DNA of 11,697 bases from Bacillota bacterium (GCA_023443705.1 JAEZTD010000150.1:1-11697); one strand, 5' to 3'. Shown: positions 5,705-11,697, numbered from the stretch's first letter. Made by a program: numbers and translations. Notes: generated by a model not told the origin, from the sequence alone.

Positions 5705-6622
5705 GTGATAGGGCCTTTTATTTGTTTACGCCCGGAAATTACTTCTTCGGACGCGCGGCGCATTGCCGGGTGGCTCGAGGATGAAGAACTGCTCAGCCAC
5801 TTGAGCGAAGCACCCGGCGTTTCGGCGGCCATCCGGCGCGCGCTGGACAGCGCGCACCTGGACGTGGTGACCCATCTGTTCAACCAGGGCGGGCGGTTTT
5901 TCATCGCCGAGCACGAGGGCACGCCGGTGGGCTTCGCGCGGCTGAAAATGTCGGGCGGCGGCGCGGAGATTGTGCTGGTGGTGGAAAAGGGTCGCTGGGG
6001 TCGGCGGCTGGGCGGCGCGATCCTAAGGGAGGCGCTGAAGTGCGCGTTTTTTGAAATGCGCGTTCCATCCGTCGCCGCCGTCATCCACCGGGACAACCAT
6101 CGCTCGCTCCGGCTTTTCGCCCGTGCGGGCTTTCGGCAGGAGCATGACGGCCAGTGGACGCGTCATATGTTGACGATGCGCGAATATATTCGCATGATAC
6201 AGGGAGGGATTTTTATGGCAGGCGAGTTGACAATTACGCGGATTGACCGCGAGCGGCTGAACCGGCTGATTGACGAGGCGCTGTACGGCCGCGCGGAGCA
6301 GGACAAGTCCTACCACGCGCTCAAGCGCGAAGTGGAGCGCGCCTGCGTCGTCGAGCCCGAAGGACTGCCCCAGAATGTGGTCTCGATGCGCTCGAAGGCG
6401 CTGATCGCGCTGGACGGCGAGGAGGAGGAAATCCAGCTGGTCTACCCGGATGAGGCGGACTGGACGAGCGGGCGGCTGTCCATCCTGTCGCCGGTGGGCA
6501 CGGCGCTTCTGGGCTACCGCGAAGGCGACGAGATCGACTGGGAGACCGCCGGAGGGCGCACCCGCATCGAAATCAAGCGGCTGCTCTACCAGCCGGAAGC
6601 GGCGGGGGATTACAGCCTGTAA
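5705..6622 (+). CDS. GNAT N-acetyltransferase joined in frame to an Rnk domain
   Basis: One uninterrupted frame of 305 residues. Residues 1-170 are a GNAT acetyltransferase: an opening strand FICLRP, a long helical middle, VGFARLKMSGGGAEIVLVV, the acetyl-CoA loop in GRWGRRLGGAILREAL, and the closing HRDNHRSLRLFARAGF motif. The acceptor substrate is unknown. Residues 171-305 are a whole Rnk protein, described separately. No stop lies between the two; the connecting residues EYIRMIQGGIF are simply the translated ribosome site of the second part. The frame stays open upstream to a GTG at 5669, but only GTG 5705 has a good ribosome site (AGGTG, 5694-5698, six bases away). Either the cell makes a fusion protein plus free Rnk from the internal start, or a stop separating two genes was lost. 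Which of these occurs cannot be told from sequence. Confidence 0.7.
   Translation: MIGPFICLRPEITSSDARRIAGWLEDEELLSHLSEAPGVSAAIRRALDSAHLDVVTHLFNQGGRFFIAEHEGTPVGFARLKMSGGGAEIVLVVEKGRWGRRLGGAILREALKCAFFEMRVPSVAAVIHRDNHRSLRLFARAGFRQEHDGQWTRHMLTMREYIRMIQGGIFMAGELTITRIDRERLNRLIDEALYGRAEQDKSYHALKREVERACVVEPEGLPQNVVSMRSKALIALDGEEEEIQLVYPDEADWTSGRLSILSPVGTALLGYREGDEIDWETAGGRTRIEIKRLLYQPEAAGDYSL
6170..6207 (+). promoter_or_regulatory. internal promoter candidate, palindrome and ribosome site before the Rnk part
   Basis: Inside the GNAT-Rnk frame, TTGACG (6170-6175) and CATGAT (6193-6198) are 17 bases apart, and the spacer contains the perfect 14-base palindrome GCGAATATATTCGC (6180-6193). AGGGAGG (6201-6207) then stands seven bases before ATG 6215. 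The ribosome site is strong evidence for separate translation of Rnk; the promoter and operator are more tentative, since the -10 box is weak. Confidence 0.5.
6215..6622 (+). CDS. rnk: Rnk / GreA-GreB C-terminal domain protein (nucleoside diphosphate kinase regulator type)
   Basis: From the internal ATG 6215 this is 135 residues, almost exactly the length of free-standing Rnk. Known Rnk features are present: an N-terminal coiled region ending LKREVERACVV, then PEGLPQNVVSMRSKALI, LVYPDEAD, LSILSPVGTALLGYREGDEIDW, and the striking YQPEAAGDYSL ending, which closely resembles the C-terminus of enterobacterial Rnk. Rnk is related to the GreA/GreB elongation factors, binds RNA polymerase, and was first described as raising nucleoside diphosphate kinase levels. 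The canonical length, AGGGAGG site and clean homology start argue that this product is made on its own, although it is in frame with the upstream GNAT domain. A hairpin overlaps its stop codon, and repeat element 2 follows. Confidence 0.82.
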   Translation: MAGELTITRIDRERLNRLIDEALYGRAEQDKSYHALKREVERACVVEPEGLPQNVVSMRSKALIALDGEEEEIQLVYPDEADWTSGRLSILSPVGTALLGYREGDEIDWETAGGRTRIEIKRLLYQPEAAGDYSL

Positions 6623-6656
6623 AATCAGGCTGTCAAAATACTGCGTCTTTTGACAG
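6612..6656 (+). other. two overlapping, mutually exclusive hairpins at the end of rnk
   Basis: ACAGCCTG (6612-6619) pairs perfectly with CAGGCTGT (6626-6633) around the stop codon. CTGTCAAAA (6630-6638) pairs perfectly with TTTTGACAG (6648-6656). They share bases 6630-6633, so both cannot form completely at once. Neither has the shape of a normal intrinsic terminator; a GC-rich hairpin follows at 6665. Confidence 0.55.
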
Positions 6657-6664
6657 AAAAGCTG

Positions 6665-6693
6665 AGTGGCCGGGGCATTTCGCCCCGGCCGCT
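6665..6693. terminator. GC-rich hairpin, left copy flanking element 2
   Basis: AGTGGCCGGGGC (6665-6676) and GCCCCGGCCGCT (6682-6693) form a 12-bp stem with one G-T pair and an ATTTC loop. It is preceded by a run of A residues. The 29 bases recur at 6898-6926 with two differences (6667/6900 and 6672/6905). It is likely the native terminator between the convergent rnk and peptidoglycan-binding genes, or one half of its duplication. Confidence 0.7.
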
Positions 6694-6897
6694 CAAGGCA
6701 TCGAAAAACCCTACGGCTTTTTCGAAGCGAAGGAAGAAATCCTGCGTGCGCCTGAAATCCTCACGGATTTCCGGGCGGCGCACTGACCAAAGGGACGGAC
6801 AGCGTCACCAGCATGCGTACTGCTGGCGCTGTCCCGCTCCCGGCGTACACGCCGCCGGGAACGATTGAAACCCTATGGAGACTTTGTTGATGGTCTG
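6694..6897 (+). mobile_element. 204-bp hairpin-rich repeat element, copy 2 (putative small non-autonomous mobile element)
   Basis: This is the plus-strand counterpart of 3076-3279: same length, no gaps, about 88% identical, inverted relative to copy 1. It runs from CAAGGCATCG to GATGGTCTG. Blocks with no difference include 6743-6772, containing the GAAATCC-TCAC-GGATTTC hairpin, 6813-6822, and 6843-6872. The central hairpin is kept but remodelled: GACAGCG with CGCTGTC, then CCAGCA with TGCTGG (6800-6832 region). CCCGGCG with CGCCGGG (about 6840-6859) is fully Watson-Crick here but uses two G-T pairs in copy 1. Short open frames across it are not conserved as proteins and lack ribosome sites. 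It lies downstream of rnk in the same direction as that gene and is bracketed by near-identical hairpins. Mobility is inferred, not demonstrated. Confidence 0.6.
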
Positions 6898-6926
6898 AGC
6901 GGCCAGGGCATTTCGCCCCGGCCGCT
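6898..6926. terminator. GC-rich hairpin, right copy flanking element 2
   Basis: AGCGGCCAGGGC (6898-6909) pairs with GCCCCGGCCGCT (6915-6926), with one A-C mismatch absent from the left copy. It lies about 27 bases after the stop codon of the minus-strand peptidoglycan-binding gene. The flanking CAGCATTT (6927-6934) can complement GCTG and the A run ahead of the left copy (6657-6664), as expected if one terminator had been split by an insertion. Confidence 0.7.
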
Positions 6927-6952
6927 CAGCATTTGCGCGGTTTGTGATCTGG

Positions 6953-9331
6953 TTACGGGCCGGTTTCCCCGCCCGGCGCGAAGAGCGCGTCGAAGGTCGC
7001 CTTGTCCACCACGCCGAATTCGTCAGGGTTTATGCCGAGCGCCGACTGCATATCGGCCACGGCGTCGTAGGTGCGCTGATCGTACAGGCCGGGCGTGAAG
7101 GGGTCCGCAATGCTGAGGTATCCGCCGCCGGTCAGGCGCTGCTGGAGCCATTCGACCGCCGAAGTCCGGTCATAGGGGGTTTCCGGCGCTGCGGCGCTCA
7201 GCATGCCGACCAGTTTGTCAACGACGGCGTCGGACACCACCTGCCAGCCCGGCGCTTCGGTGGGCGCTTCGGTGGGCGCTTCAGTAGGCGCTTCGGTGGG
7301 TGCTTCGGTAGGCGCTTCGGTAGGCGTTTCGGTGGGCGCCTCAGTAGGCGCTTCGGTGGGAGTCCCCGTGGGCTTCGGCGTTGGGGTGGGCCTCGGCGTC
7401 GGTTTCGGGGTGCGGGTAGGCTTTGGCGTCGGGGTCACGGTGGCAGCGGCGTCACGCAGCGCCTCCTGCAGGCCGGCCGTCGCGATGCCTGTCTCCCGCA
7501 TGTCCAGCGACTTCTGGAATGCGCGGACGGCGGCGCGCGTCTTCGCGCCGAAATTGCCGCCCAGCGTGCCGTCGAAGTAGCCCAGTTTCTTCAGGCGGGC
7601 TTGAAGTTCCCGGACGCGGGGGCCCGAATCGCCGTAGCGCAGTTCGATGAACGTGCGGCACTTCGGCGCGCGGGACGCGAACAGCGCCTGCTGGGTTTTC
7701 GCCCCGGCCACGCCGTCCGCCGACATGCCGGCGGTCTTCTGAAAGAGCTTTACGGCGTCCGCCGTTCGGCTGTCATAGCTGTTTGATTCTTCGCCCGCGT
7801 AGTAGCCCAGTTCTTTAAGCCGCGCCTTGAGCTCCGCGACGGCGTCGGCGGAATCGCCCTTTCGCAGCGTGATATAGGTGCCGCAGGCGGGCGCGTCGTC
7901 CGTCATCAGCGCACGGAGCGTGATCACCGAGGCAATACCGGTGGCTTTCAGTCCGGCCTCCCGCTGGAAGAGCGCTACCGCATCGGCGGTGCGGCTGCCG
8001 TAGGAGCCGTCCACCCTCGCGGCGGTGTAGCCCAGCGCGCGAAGCCGCGCCTGCAGCGCCTCGACGCGGATGCCCCGGCTGCTGCCCTCCAGCAGAGTGA
8101 ATTCTTTGAACGCCGGCGCGTTGGCTGAGCGCAGCGATGCCAATAGGTTCACCGTGGCCACGCCGCTTTGGCTGACGCCCAGTGCGTCCTGATAGTAGCG
8201 CACCGCGCCGTAGGTGGACGCGCCGAAGATGCCGTCCTCCTTGCCCGCGGGGTAGCCCAGCGCGTTCAGCCGCGCCTGCAGCCTGAGCACGTCTTCGCCC
8301 CGCATGCCGCGCGCGAGGTCGCGCTCGGGCGCGGCGGTGGGTTTCGCGGTGGGCTCGGGCGCTTCGATTTGCGGCTCCAGGGTGATGACAAACTGCCGGG
8401 GGGAAACCGCGTCCGGGCGCGCATACAGAAGCAGCGCGCCGCCGGTCTGAACGAGGGCGGGATCGGCCAGCGGCGCTTCCGCCTGGTAGAGCAGAACGAC
8501 TTCGCCGCCGTCCGGATCGATCGCCACCACGCCCTGAGGGCCCGCAAGCACCAGCGCGTCTTCTTCGGACACCATCGTATCGGCAAATTCCCCATCCGCC
8601 TGCGTGGCGTAGGCATTTTCGCCGGTCTCCGGATCGAAGCGGTAGATTTCCGCGTAGGAAGATTCCAGATACTCCTGTTTAATCAGATAGTAGAGCGCGC
8701 CGCCATGCGCCGCTTGCGCCGCGACTTCGCCTTCGTAGACGCTCTGCCACGTCTCGCTCCCCTCCGCGCGCAGGCGAAGGCCGGCGGCGGTCACGAGCGT
8801 CTCAAAGCCGCCGAAGTCCCGATATTCGCCCGTAGGGTCGATGTCTGATGGCACGAGGGCATGGTTTGGGGCATCGTACAGGCGGCTGGCAAACACGCCG
8901 GGCTCGACGAGGCCGCGCACCAGAAGCCCTTTCATCGAAGGGGTCAGGAGCGCGCCCTGAAAGCCCAGATCCATCGCGAGGGCAACCTCGCCGCTTTCGA
9001 CATCCAGCGCCATCAGAAGGGCGGAGTCCTCACCGTCCAGATAGTAGATCGCCCCATCCGCCGGGACGTAGGCCGTGCCGGAGGAGACGTTTGCGATCTT
9101 CACCGCCTCGCCGCTTTGAGAAACCCACAGCGCGTCCGGCATGTCTTCGCCGTCCGAGGGCAGTTCGTATTGCACCGTGTAGTACAGCCGATCATCCAGC
9201 CGGGCGACTACACTCGGCATGCCTTGAACGCCGCGGAAGGCGGCGGCCGGGTCTGCTGCGGTGCCCTCCGAGAAGGCGGCGCCTGTCAAAAGAAGCGCCG
9301 CAGAGACGAGCAGCGCGAAAAAACGCTTCAT
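6953..9331 (-). CDS. secreted protein with propeller-like region and five peptidoglycan-binding repeats
   Basis: A 792-residue exported protein. MKRFFALLVSAALLLTGAAFS is a signal peptide without a lipobox cysteine. Residues about 30-320 contain repeated strand pairs such as DGAIYYLDGED and GGALYYLIKQEYLESSYAEIYRFD, resembling the beta-propeller or DUF5050-like domains of extracellular clostridial proteins. Four PG_binding_1 repeats follow at about 340-400, 411-470, 488-545 and 563-622, each with the LQARLxxLGYxxGxxDGxxGxxTxxAVxxFQ pattern. Next comes a Thr-Pro-Lys-rich linker and nine Thr-Glu-Ala-Pro units (about 656-692), then a fifth, diverged peptidoglycan-binding repeat (about 715-785) with its own linker. 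No catalytic domain is recognisable, so a wall-anchored binding or sensory role is more likely than an enzyme. ATG 9331 follows GAGGAGGG (9337-9343). I see no convincing promoter for it. Its 3' end faces element 2. Confidence 0.85.
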   Translation of the reverse strand: MKRFFALLVSAALLLTGAAFSEGTAADPAAAFRGVQGMPSVVARLDDRLYYTVQYELPSDGEDMPDALWVSQSGEAVKIANVSSGTAYVPADGAIYYLDGEDSALLMALDVESGEVALAMDLGFQGALLTPSMKGLLVRGLVEPGVFASRLYDAPNHALVPSDIDPTGEYRDFGGFETLVTAAGLRLRAEGSETWQSVYEGEVAAQAAHGGALYYLIKQEYLESSYAEIYRFDPETGENAYATQADGEFADTMVSEEDALVLAGPQGVVAIDPDGGEVVLLYQAEAPLADPALVQTGGALLLYARPDAVSPRQFVITLEPQIEAPEPTAKPTAAPERDLARGMRGEDVLRLQARLNALGYPAGKEDGIFGASTYGAVRYYQDALGVSQSGVATVNLLASLRSANAPAFKEFTLLEGSSRGIRVEALQARLRALGYTAARVDGSYGSRTADAVALFQREAGLKATGIASVITLRALMTDDAPACGTYITLRKGDSADAVAELKARLKELGYYAGEESNSYDSRTADAVKLFQKTAGMSADGVAGAKTQQALFASRAPKCRTFIELRYGDSGPRVRELQARLKKLGYFDGTLGGNFGAKTRAAVRAFQKSLDMRETGIATAGLQEALRDAAATVTPTPKPTRTPKPTPRPTPTPKPTGTPTEAPTEAPTETPTEAPTEAPTEAPTEAPTEAPTEAPGWQVVSDAVVDKLVGMLSAAAPETPYDRTSAVEWLQQRLTGGGYLSIADPFTPGLYDQRTYDAVADMQSALGINPDEFGVVDKATFDALFAPGGETGP
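7254..7361 (-). repeat. nine 12-bp tandem repeats encoding Thr-Glu-Ala-Pro units
   Basis: About 108 bases made of nine in-frame 12-base units (plus strand GCTTCGGTGGGC and close variants). They encode TEAP repeated, with one TETP variant. A proline-threonine-glutamate spacer of this kind usually extends a domain away from the cell surface or through the wall. Near-identical DNA units in frame make copy-number change by slippage likely between strains. Confidence 0.85.
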
Positions 9332-9453
9332 ATTATTCCCTCCTCAGGATATTTCCGACAGTAAGACGATTGCGCTATTGCCCGGGTTCCCATGGGACAA
9401 ATTGGAAAAGACTGGAAATAAGTGATAATCTCCGCTGGGAATCCGAAATTTCC

Positions 9454-9482
9454 TTGACAGCAAAGTAAAGCCATGTTATAGT
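9454..9482 (+). promoter_or_regulatory. consensus sigma-A promoter upstream of the pyrophosphatase gene
   Basis: TTGACA (9454-9459) and TATAGT (9477-9482) stand exactly 17 bases apart, predicting a transcript start near 9489. The next co-oriented gene begins at 9972, so this promoter implies a leader of about 480 bases. Confidence 0.65.
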
Positions 9483-9488
9483 GTTATT

Positions 9489-9971
9489 TGGTTAAAGTTG
9501 CGGTTTAAGCATGGAGAGTCGGGATTTGGCAGCGCCCAGCGGGGCGAGGCCGGTCGGATCGTCCAGAAGGCATAGGCAGCAAAGACCCCGCACGAATGCC
9601 GCCTTTCTGCCTAAATGCGTTGCGTATCGGTTGCAGCGCCCCTTTTTCCGCCCGGAGCACCGCATGGGTCTGTCCAGAAAATCAGGTTGTTTGGAACCTT
9701 TGCCCGCATGCGGGCGGCGCTTTTCGCCGCGCGAGGATGCCTGCACCCGAACCGATCAATCGCCCCTCTCTGCTGTCGGCTGTCATCCCTATTCGGCGTT
9801 CGCGCCGGACGGGCCGCCGACATCCATGAAAACCGGCGCAGCCCGAGAGCCTTGCCCATGCGACCATTGCAGGGGCGGGGTTCATTCTACGCACGGGGTG
9901 CGCAGGACAGAACCGCATGGCAATTTAGCCGGGAGAAAAGGTTTAAAAGATTCACGAAGGAGTTGTTTGGC
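9489..9971 (+). other. long structured leader of the pyrophosphatase gene, function unknown
   Basis: About 480 bases between the promoter and the hppA start hold no supported gene: the one long frame (ATG 9511) lacks a ribosome site and runs out of frame into hppA. Visible inverted repeats are AGGTT/AACCT (9684-9699), CCCGCATGCGGG (9703-9714), GCGGCG with CGCCGC (9714-9730), and a nested set near the end: ATTGC (9866-9870) with GCAAT (9920-9924), enclosing GGTTC/GAACC (9879-9914), itself enclosing CGCAC/GTGCG. I recognise no known riboswitch, T-box, tmRNA, SRP RNA or RNase P consensus. It may be a regulatory leader, an independent non-coding RNA, or plain spacer; a promoter nearer to hppA cannot be ruled out. 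Confidence 0.4.
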
Positions 9972-11697
9972 ATGCTATGGGCGATCGTGGCTATCGTGGT
10001 ATCCATTGCGGCGCTGGGTGTCGCGGCATACTTCTACCGTTGGGTGAAGGCGCTTCCCACGGCCAACAAGGAAGTTGACCGCATTGGCGACCTGATCCGC
10101 AAGGGTGCGTTCACCTTCATTAAGAGGGAGTACAAGACGCTTGCCATATTCTGTGGCATAGCGGGCGCTCTGATCGTCCTGTTCCTGCCCCATCCGATCT
10201 GGGCGACGGATGATCCGGGCCTCAACGTCGGCATGCTTCTGAGCTACCTGTTTGGTTCCGCGCTGTCCGCCGTCGCGGGCGTCGTGGGCATTTCCATCGC
10301 GACTATCGCCAACACCCGCTCGGCTTCGGCAGCTCGGGAGGGCATCGCGCCCTCTTACATGGCTGGCTTCCGCGGCGGCGCGGTCATGGGCATGGCGGTC
10401 GTGGCCACCTCCCTCATGGGCACCGCGATCCTCTACCTGATCAAGTTTGGCGACCCCGAGGGCGTTGACAAGCTGATCATGGCCTTCAGCTTCGGCGCGA
10501 GCTCGCTGGCGCTGTTCGCCAAGGCCGGCGGCGGCATCTTCACCAAGACCGCAGACATCGCGGCCGACCTCACCGGTAAGGTTGAGCTGGGCATCCCCGA
10601 GGACGACCCGCGCAACCCCGCCGTCATCGCGGACAACGTGGGCGACAACGTGGGCGACGTGGCCGGCATGGGCGCGGACCTGTTCGACTCCAACGTGGCC
10701 TCCATCGCGGCGGCGGTCGTCATCGCGACGGTGCTGGGCAAGATCGAACTGATCTTCTGCTTCGGCGCGCTGGGCCTTCTTGCCTCGATCATCGGCGTGT
10801 TCGTGTCCAAGATCGGCAAAGACGGCGACCCGGGCAAGGCCCTCAACAACGGCACCTACATCACCTGCGGCCTGTTCGCGGTGTTTACCCTGATCGCGAC
10901 CCTGATCCCCCCGCACTTCGGCATGGCGAACGTAGGCGAAGCGCTTCGCCTGTGGGGCGCGGCGGTGTTCGGAATGGTGGCGGGCGTCGTCATCGTCATC
11001 ACCTCTGACTTCTTCGTCGGCGACGACAAGAAGCCCGTCGAGCGCGTGGCCTCTGCCTGCCAGAACGGACCGGCGTTCACGATCCTCACCGGCTTCTCCT
11101 ACGGCCTTCTGTCCACGCTGCCGTCCATGGCGGGTATCGGCCTTGCGGCGCTTGTTTCCTATAAAATCTGCGAGCCCCTCGGCGGCAACTACCCGCTGCT
11201 CGGCATCGCGGTCGCGGCCATCGGCATGCTGTCGGTCGTCGGCATGATCATCGCCAACGACGCCTACGGCCCCATCGTCGACAACGCCCGCGGCCTGGCC
11301 GAGATGTGCGACCTCGGCGACAAGGTGCTTGAGATCACCGACACGCTGGACGCGGCCGGCAACACCGCCAAGGCCATCACCAAGGGCTTCGCCATCGGCG
11401 CGGCGGGCCTCACCGTCATCGCCCTCCTCGGCGCCTTCAAGGAGACCGCCGAGCAGGCCATCAAGACGCTGGGCAGCAGCGTCGTGATCGACTTCAACCT
11501 GATGGACCCCCTGGTTTTCTTCGGCGCGATGGTTGGCGCGGCGATCCCCGCCGTGTTCTCCGCCATGCTGATCCTCGGCGTTGACAAGAACTCCGAGAAG
11601 ATGGTGGCCGAAATCCGCCGCCAGTGGGCCTCGATCCCCGGCCTCAAGGAAGGCAAGCCCGGCGTGCACCCCGAGTATGAGAAGTGCATCGACATCG
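9972..11697 (+). CDS. hppA: membrane-bound proton-translocating pyrophosphatase (3' end outside window)
   Basis: The first 575 residues of a membrane pyrophosphatase, a family of roughly 660-720 residues, so perhaps the last 15% is missing. It hydrolyses pyrophosphate and pumps ions across the cytoplasmic membrane. The N-terminus MLWAIVAIVVSIAALGVAAYF is the first membrane helix. The pyrophosphate-binding core is intact: DIAADLTGKVE, then EDDPRNPAVIADNVGDN and GDVAGMGADLF (about residues 193-240). The family segment near 464-472 reads GNTAKAITKG, with Lys 467 and Thr 470 where potassium-dependent enzymes have Ala and Gly or Ala. This is the signature of the potassium-independent, proton-pumping class. 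ATG 9972 follows AAGGAG (9957-9962). It probably helps conserve energy from biosynthetic pyrophosphate in an anaerobe. No stop codon lies before the window edge. Confidence 0.95.
   Translation, partial: MLWAIVAIVVSIAALGVAAYFYRWVKALPTANKEVDRIGDLIRKGAFTFIKREYKTLAIFCGIAGALIVLFLPHPIWATDDPGLNVGMLLSYLFGSALSAVAGVVGISIATIANTRSASAAREGIAPSYMAGFRGGAVMGMAVVATSLMGTAILYLIKFGDPEGVDKLIMAFSFGASSLALFAKAGGGIFTKTADIAADLTGKVELGIPEDDPRNPAVIADNVGDNVGDVAGMGADLFDSNVASIAAAVVIATVLGKIELIFCFGALGLLASIIGVFVSKIGKDGDPGKALNNGTYITCGLFAVFTLIATLIPPHFGMANVGEALRLWGAAVFGMVAGVVIVITSDFFVGDDKKPVERVASACQNGPAFTILTGFSYGLLSTLPSMAGIGLAALVSYKICEPLGGNYPLLGIAVAAIGMLSVVGMIIANDAYGPIVDNARGLAEMCDLGDKVLEITDTLDAAGNTAKAITKGFAIGAAGLTVIALLGAFKETAEQAIKTLGSSVVIDFNLMDPLVFFGAMVGAAIPAVFSAMLILGVDKNSEKMVAEIRRQWASIPGLKEGKPGVHPEYEKCIDI

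Noticed and set aside
6863..6872. ATTGAAAC motif in both elements, similar to the end of many CRISPR repeats
   Set aside because: It occurs once per element with no regularly spaced repeats, spacers or cas genes.
6944..7786. A 280-codon plus-strand frame opposite the peptidoglycan-binding gene
   Set aside because: It arises from the antisense of the TEAP repeats and binding repeats, giving simple Arg/Phe/Gly repeats.
9372..9400. TTGTCC and TAGCGC as a minus-strand promoter for the peptidoglycan-binding gene
   Set aside because: The spacing is right, but the -10 box matches poorly and nothing else supports it.
9511..10047. A 178-codon plus-strand frame in the hppA leader
   Set aside because: No ribosome site precedes the ATG, the composition is Arg/Pro/Ser-rich, and the frame runs through the start of hppA in another phase.
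9975..11669. A 564-codon open frame on the minus strand opposite hppA
   Set aside because: It is the antisense shadow of a strongly conserved membrane pyrophosphatase in GC-rich DNA. Its product is an Asp/Arg/His/Gly-rich sequence without family resemblance.

Overview
The window looks like a chromosomal segment of a GC-rich Firmicute, most likely a gut-type Clostridia member. This rests on the mix of a Rex redox repressor, an iron-dependent butanol-dehydrogenase-type alcohol dehydrogenase, a YhbD-bactofilin pair like that of Bacillus, AGGAGG-type ribosome sites, sigma-A promoters and a membrane pyrophosphatase. The lineage is inferred from gene content only. There is no phage, plasmid, CRISPR or classical transposase gene.

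Layout. 1-343 (+): the C-terminal part of a YdeI/OmpD-associated family protein. 398-1381 (-): a marR-type regulator and, 12 bases after it, a flavin-reductase-like protein, apparently one operon under a promoter that contains a perfect 8+8 palindrome. 1527-3028 (+): a consensus promoter overlapped by a dyad, then a YhbD-family MerR-like regulator whose stop is followed at once by a bactofilin-like polymer-forming protein. 3351-4532 (-) and 4824-5462 (+): iron alcohol dehydrogenase and rex, divergent. 5589-6622 (+): a consensus promoter and a single reading frame joining a GNAT acetyltransferase to a complete Rnk domain, with a strong internal ribosome site. 6953-9331 (-): a large secreted protein with a probable propeller, five peptidoglycan-binding repeats and a Thr-Glu-Ala-Pro spacer. 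9454-11697 (+): a consensus promoter, a leader of about 480 bases and most of an hppA-type proton-pumping pyrophosphatase that runs off the window.

The most interesting feature lies between the genes. Two 204-bp elements of exactly equal length (3076-3279 and 6694-6897), in opposite orientation, align without gaps at about 88% identity. Each sits in a gap between convergent genes. Each is bracketed by two copies of a GC-rich terminator-like hairpin, nearly identical within a locus but different between loci. This is what would be seen if a small mobile element inserted at bidirectional terminators and duplicated the whole hairpin (29-31 bp). The element encodes no convincing protein and consists of hairpins. 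Several differences between the copies keep base pairing in one orientation only, suggesting a structured RNA read from the minus strand at locus 1 and the plus strand at locus 2, in each case downstream of a co-oriented gene.

Functionally the protein genes fit an anaerobic fermenter: Rex senses NADH/NAD+, the alcohol dehydrogenase disposes of reductant, and the pyrophosphatase conserves energy from pyrophosphate. The remaining genes are regulatory or cell-envelope functions without an obvious shared pathway.
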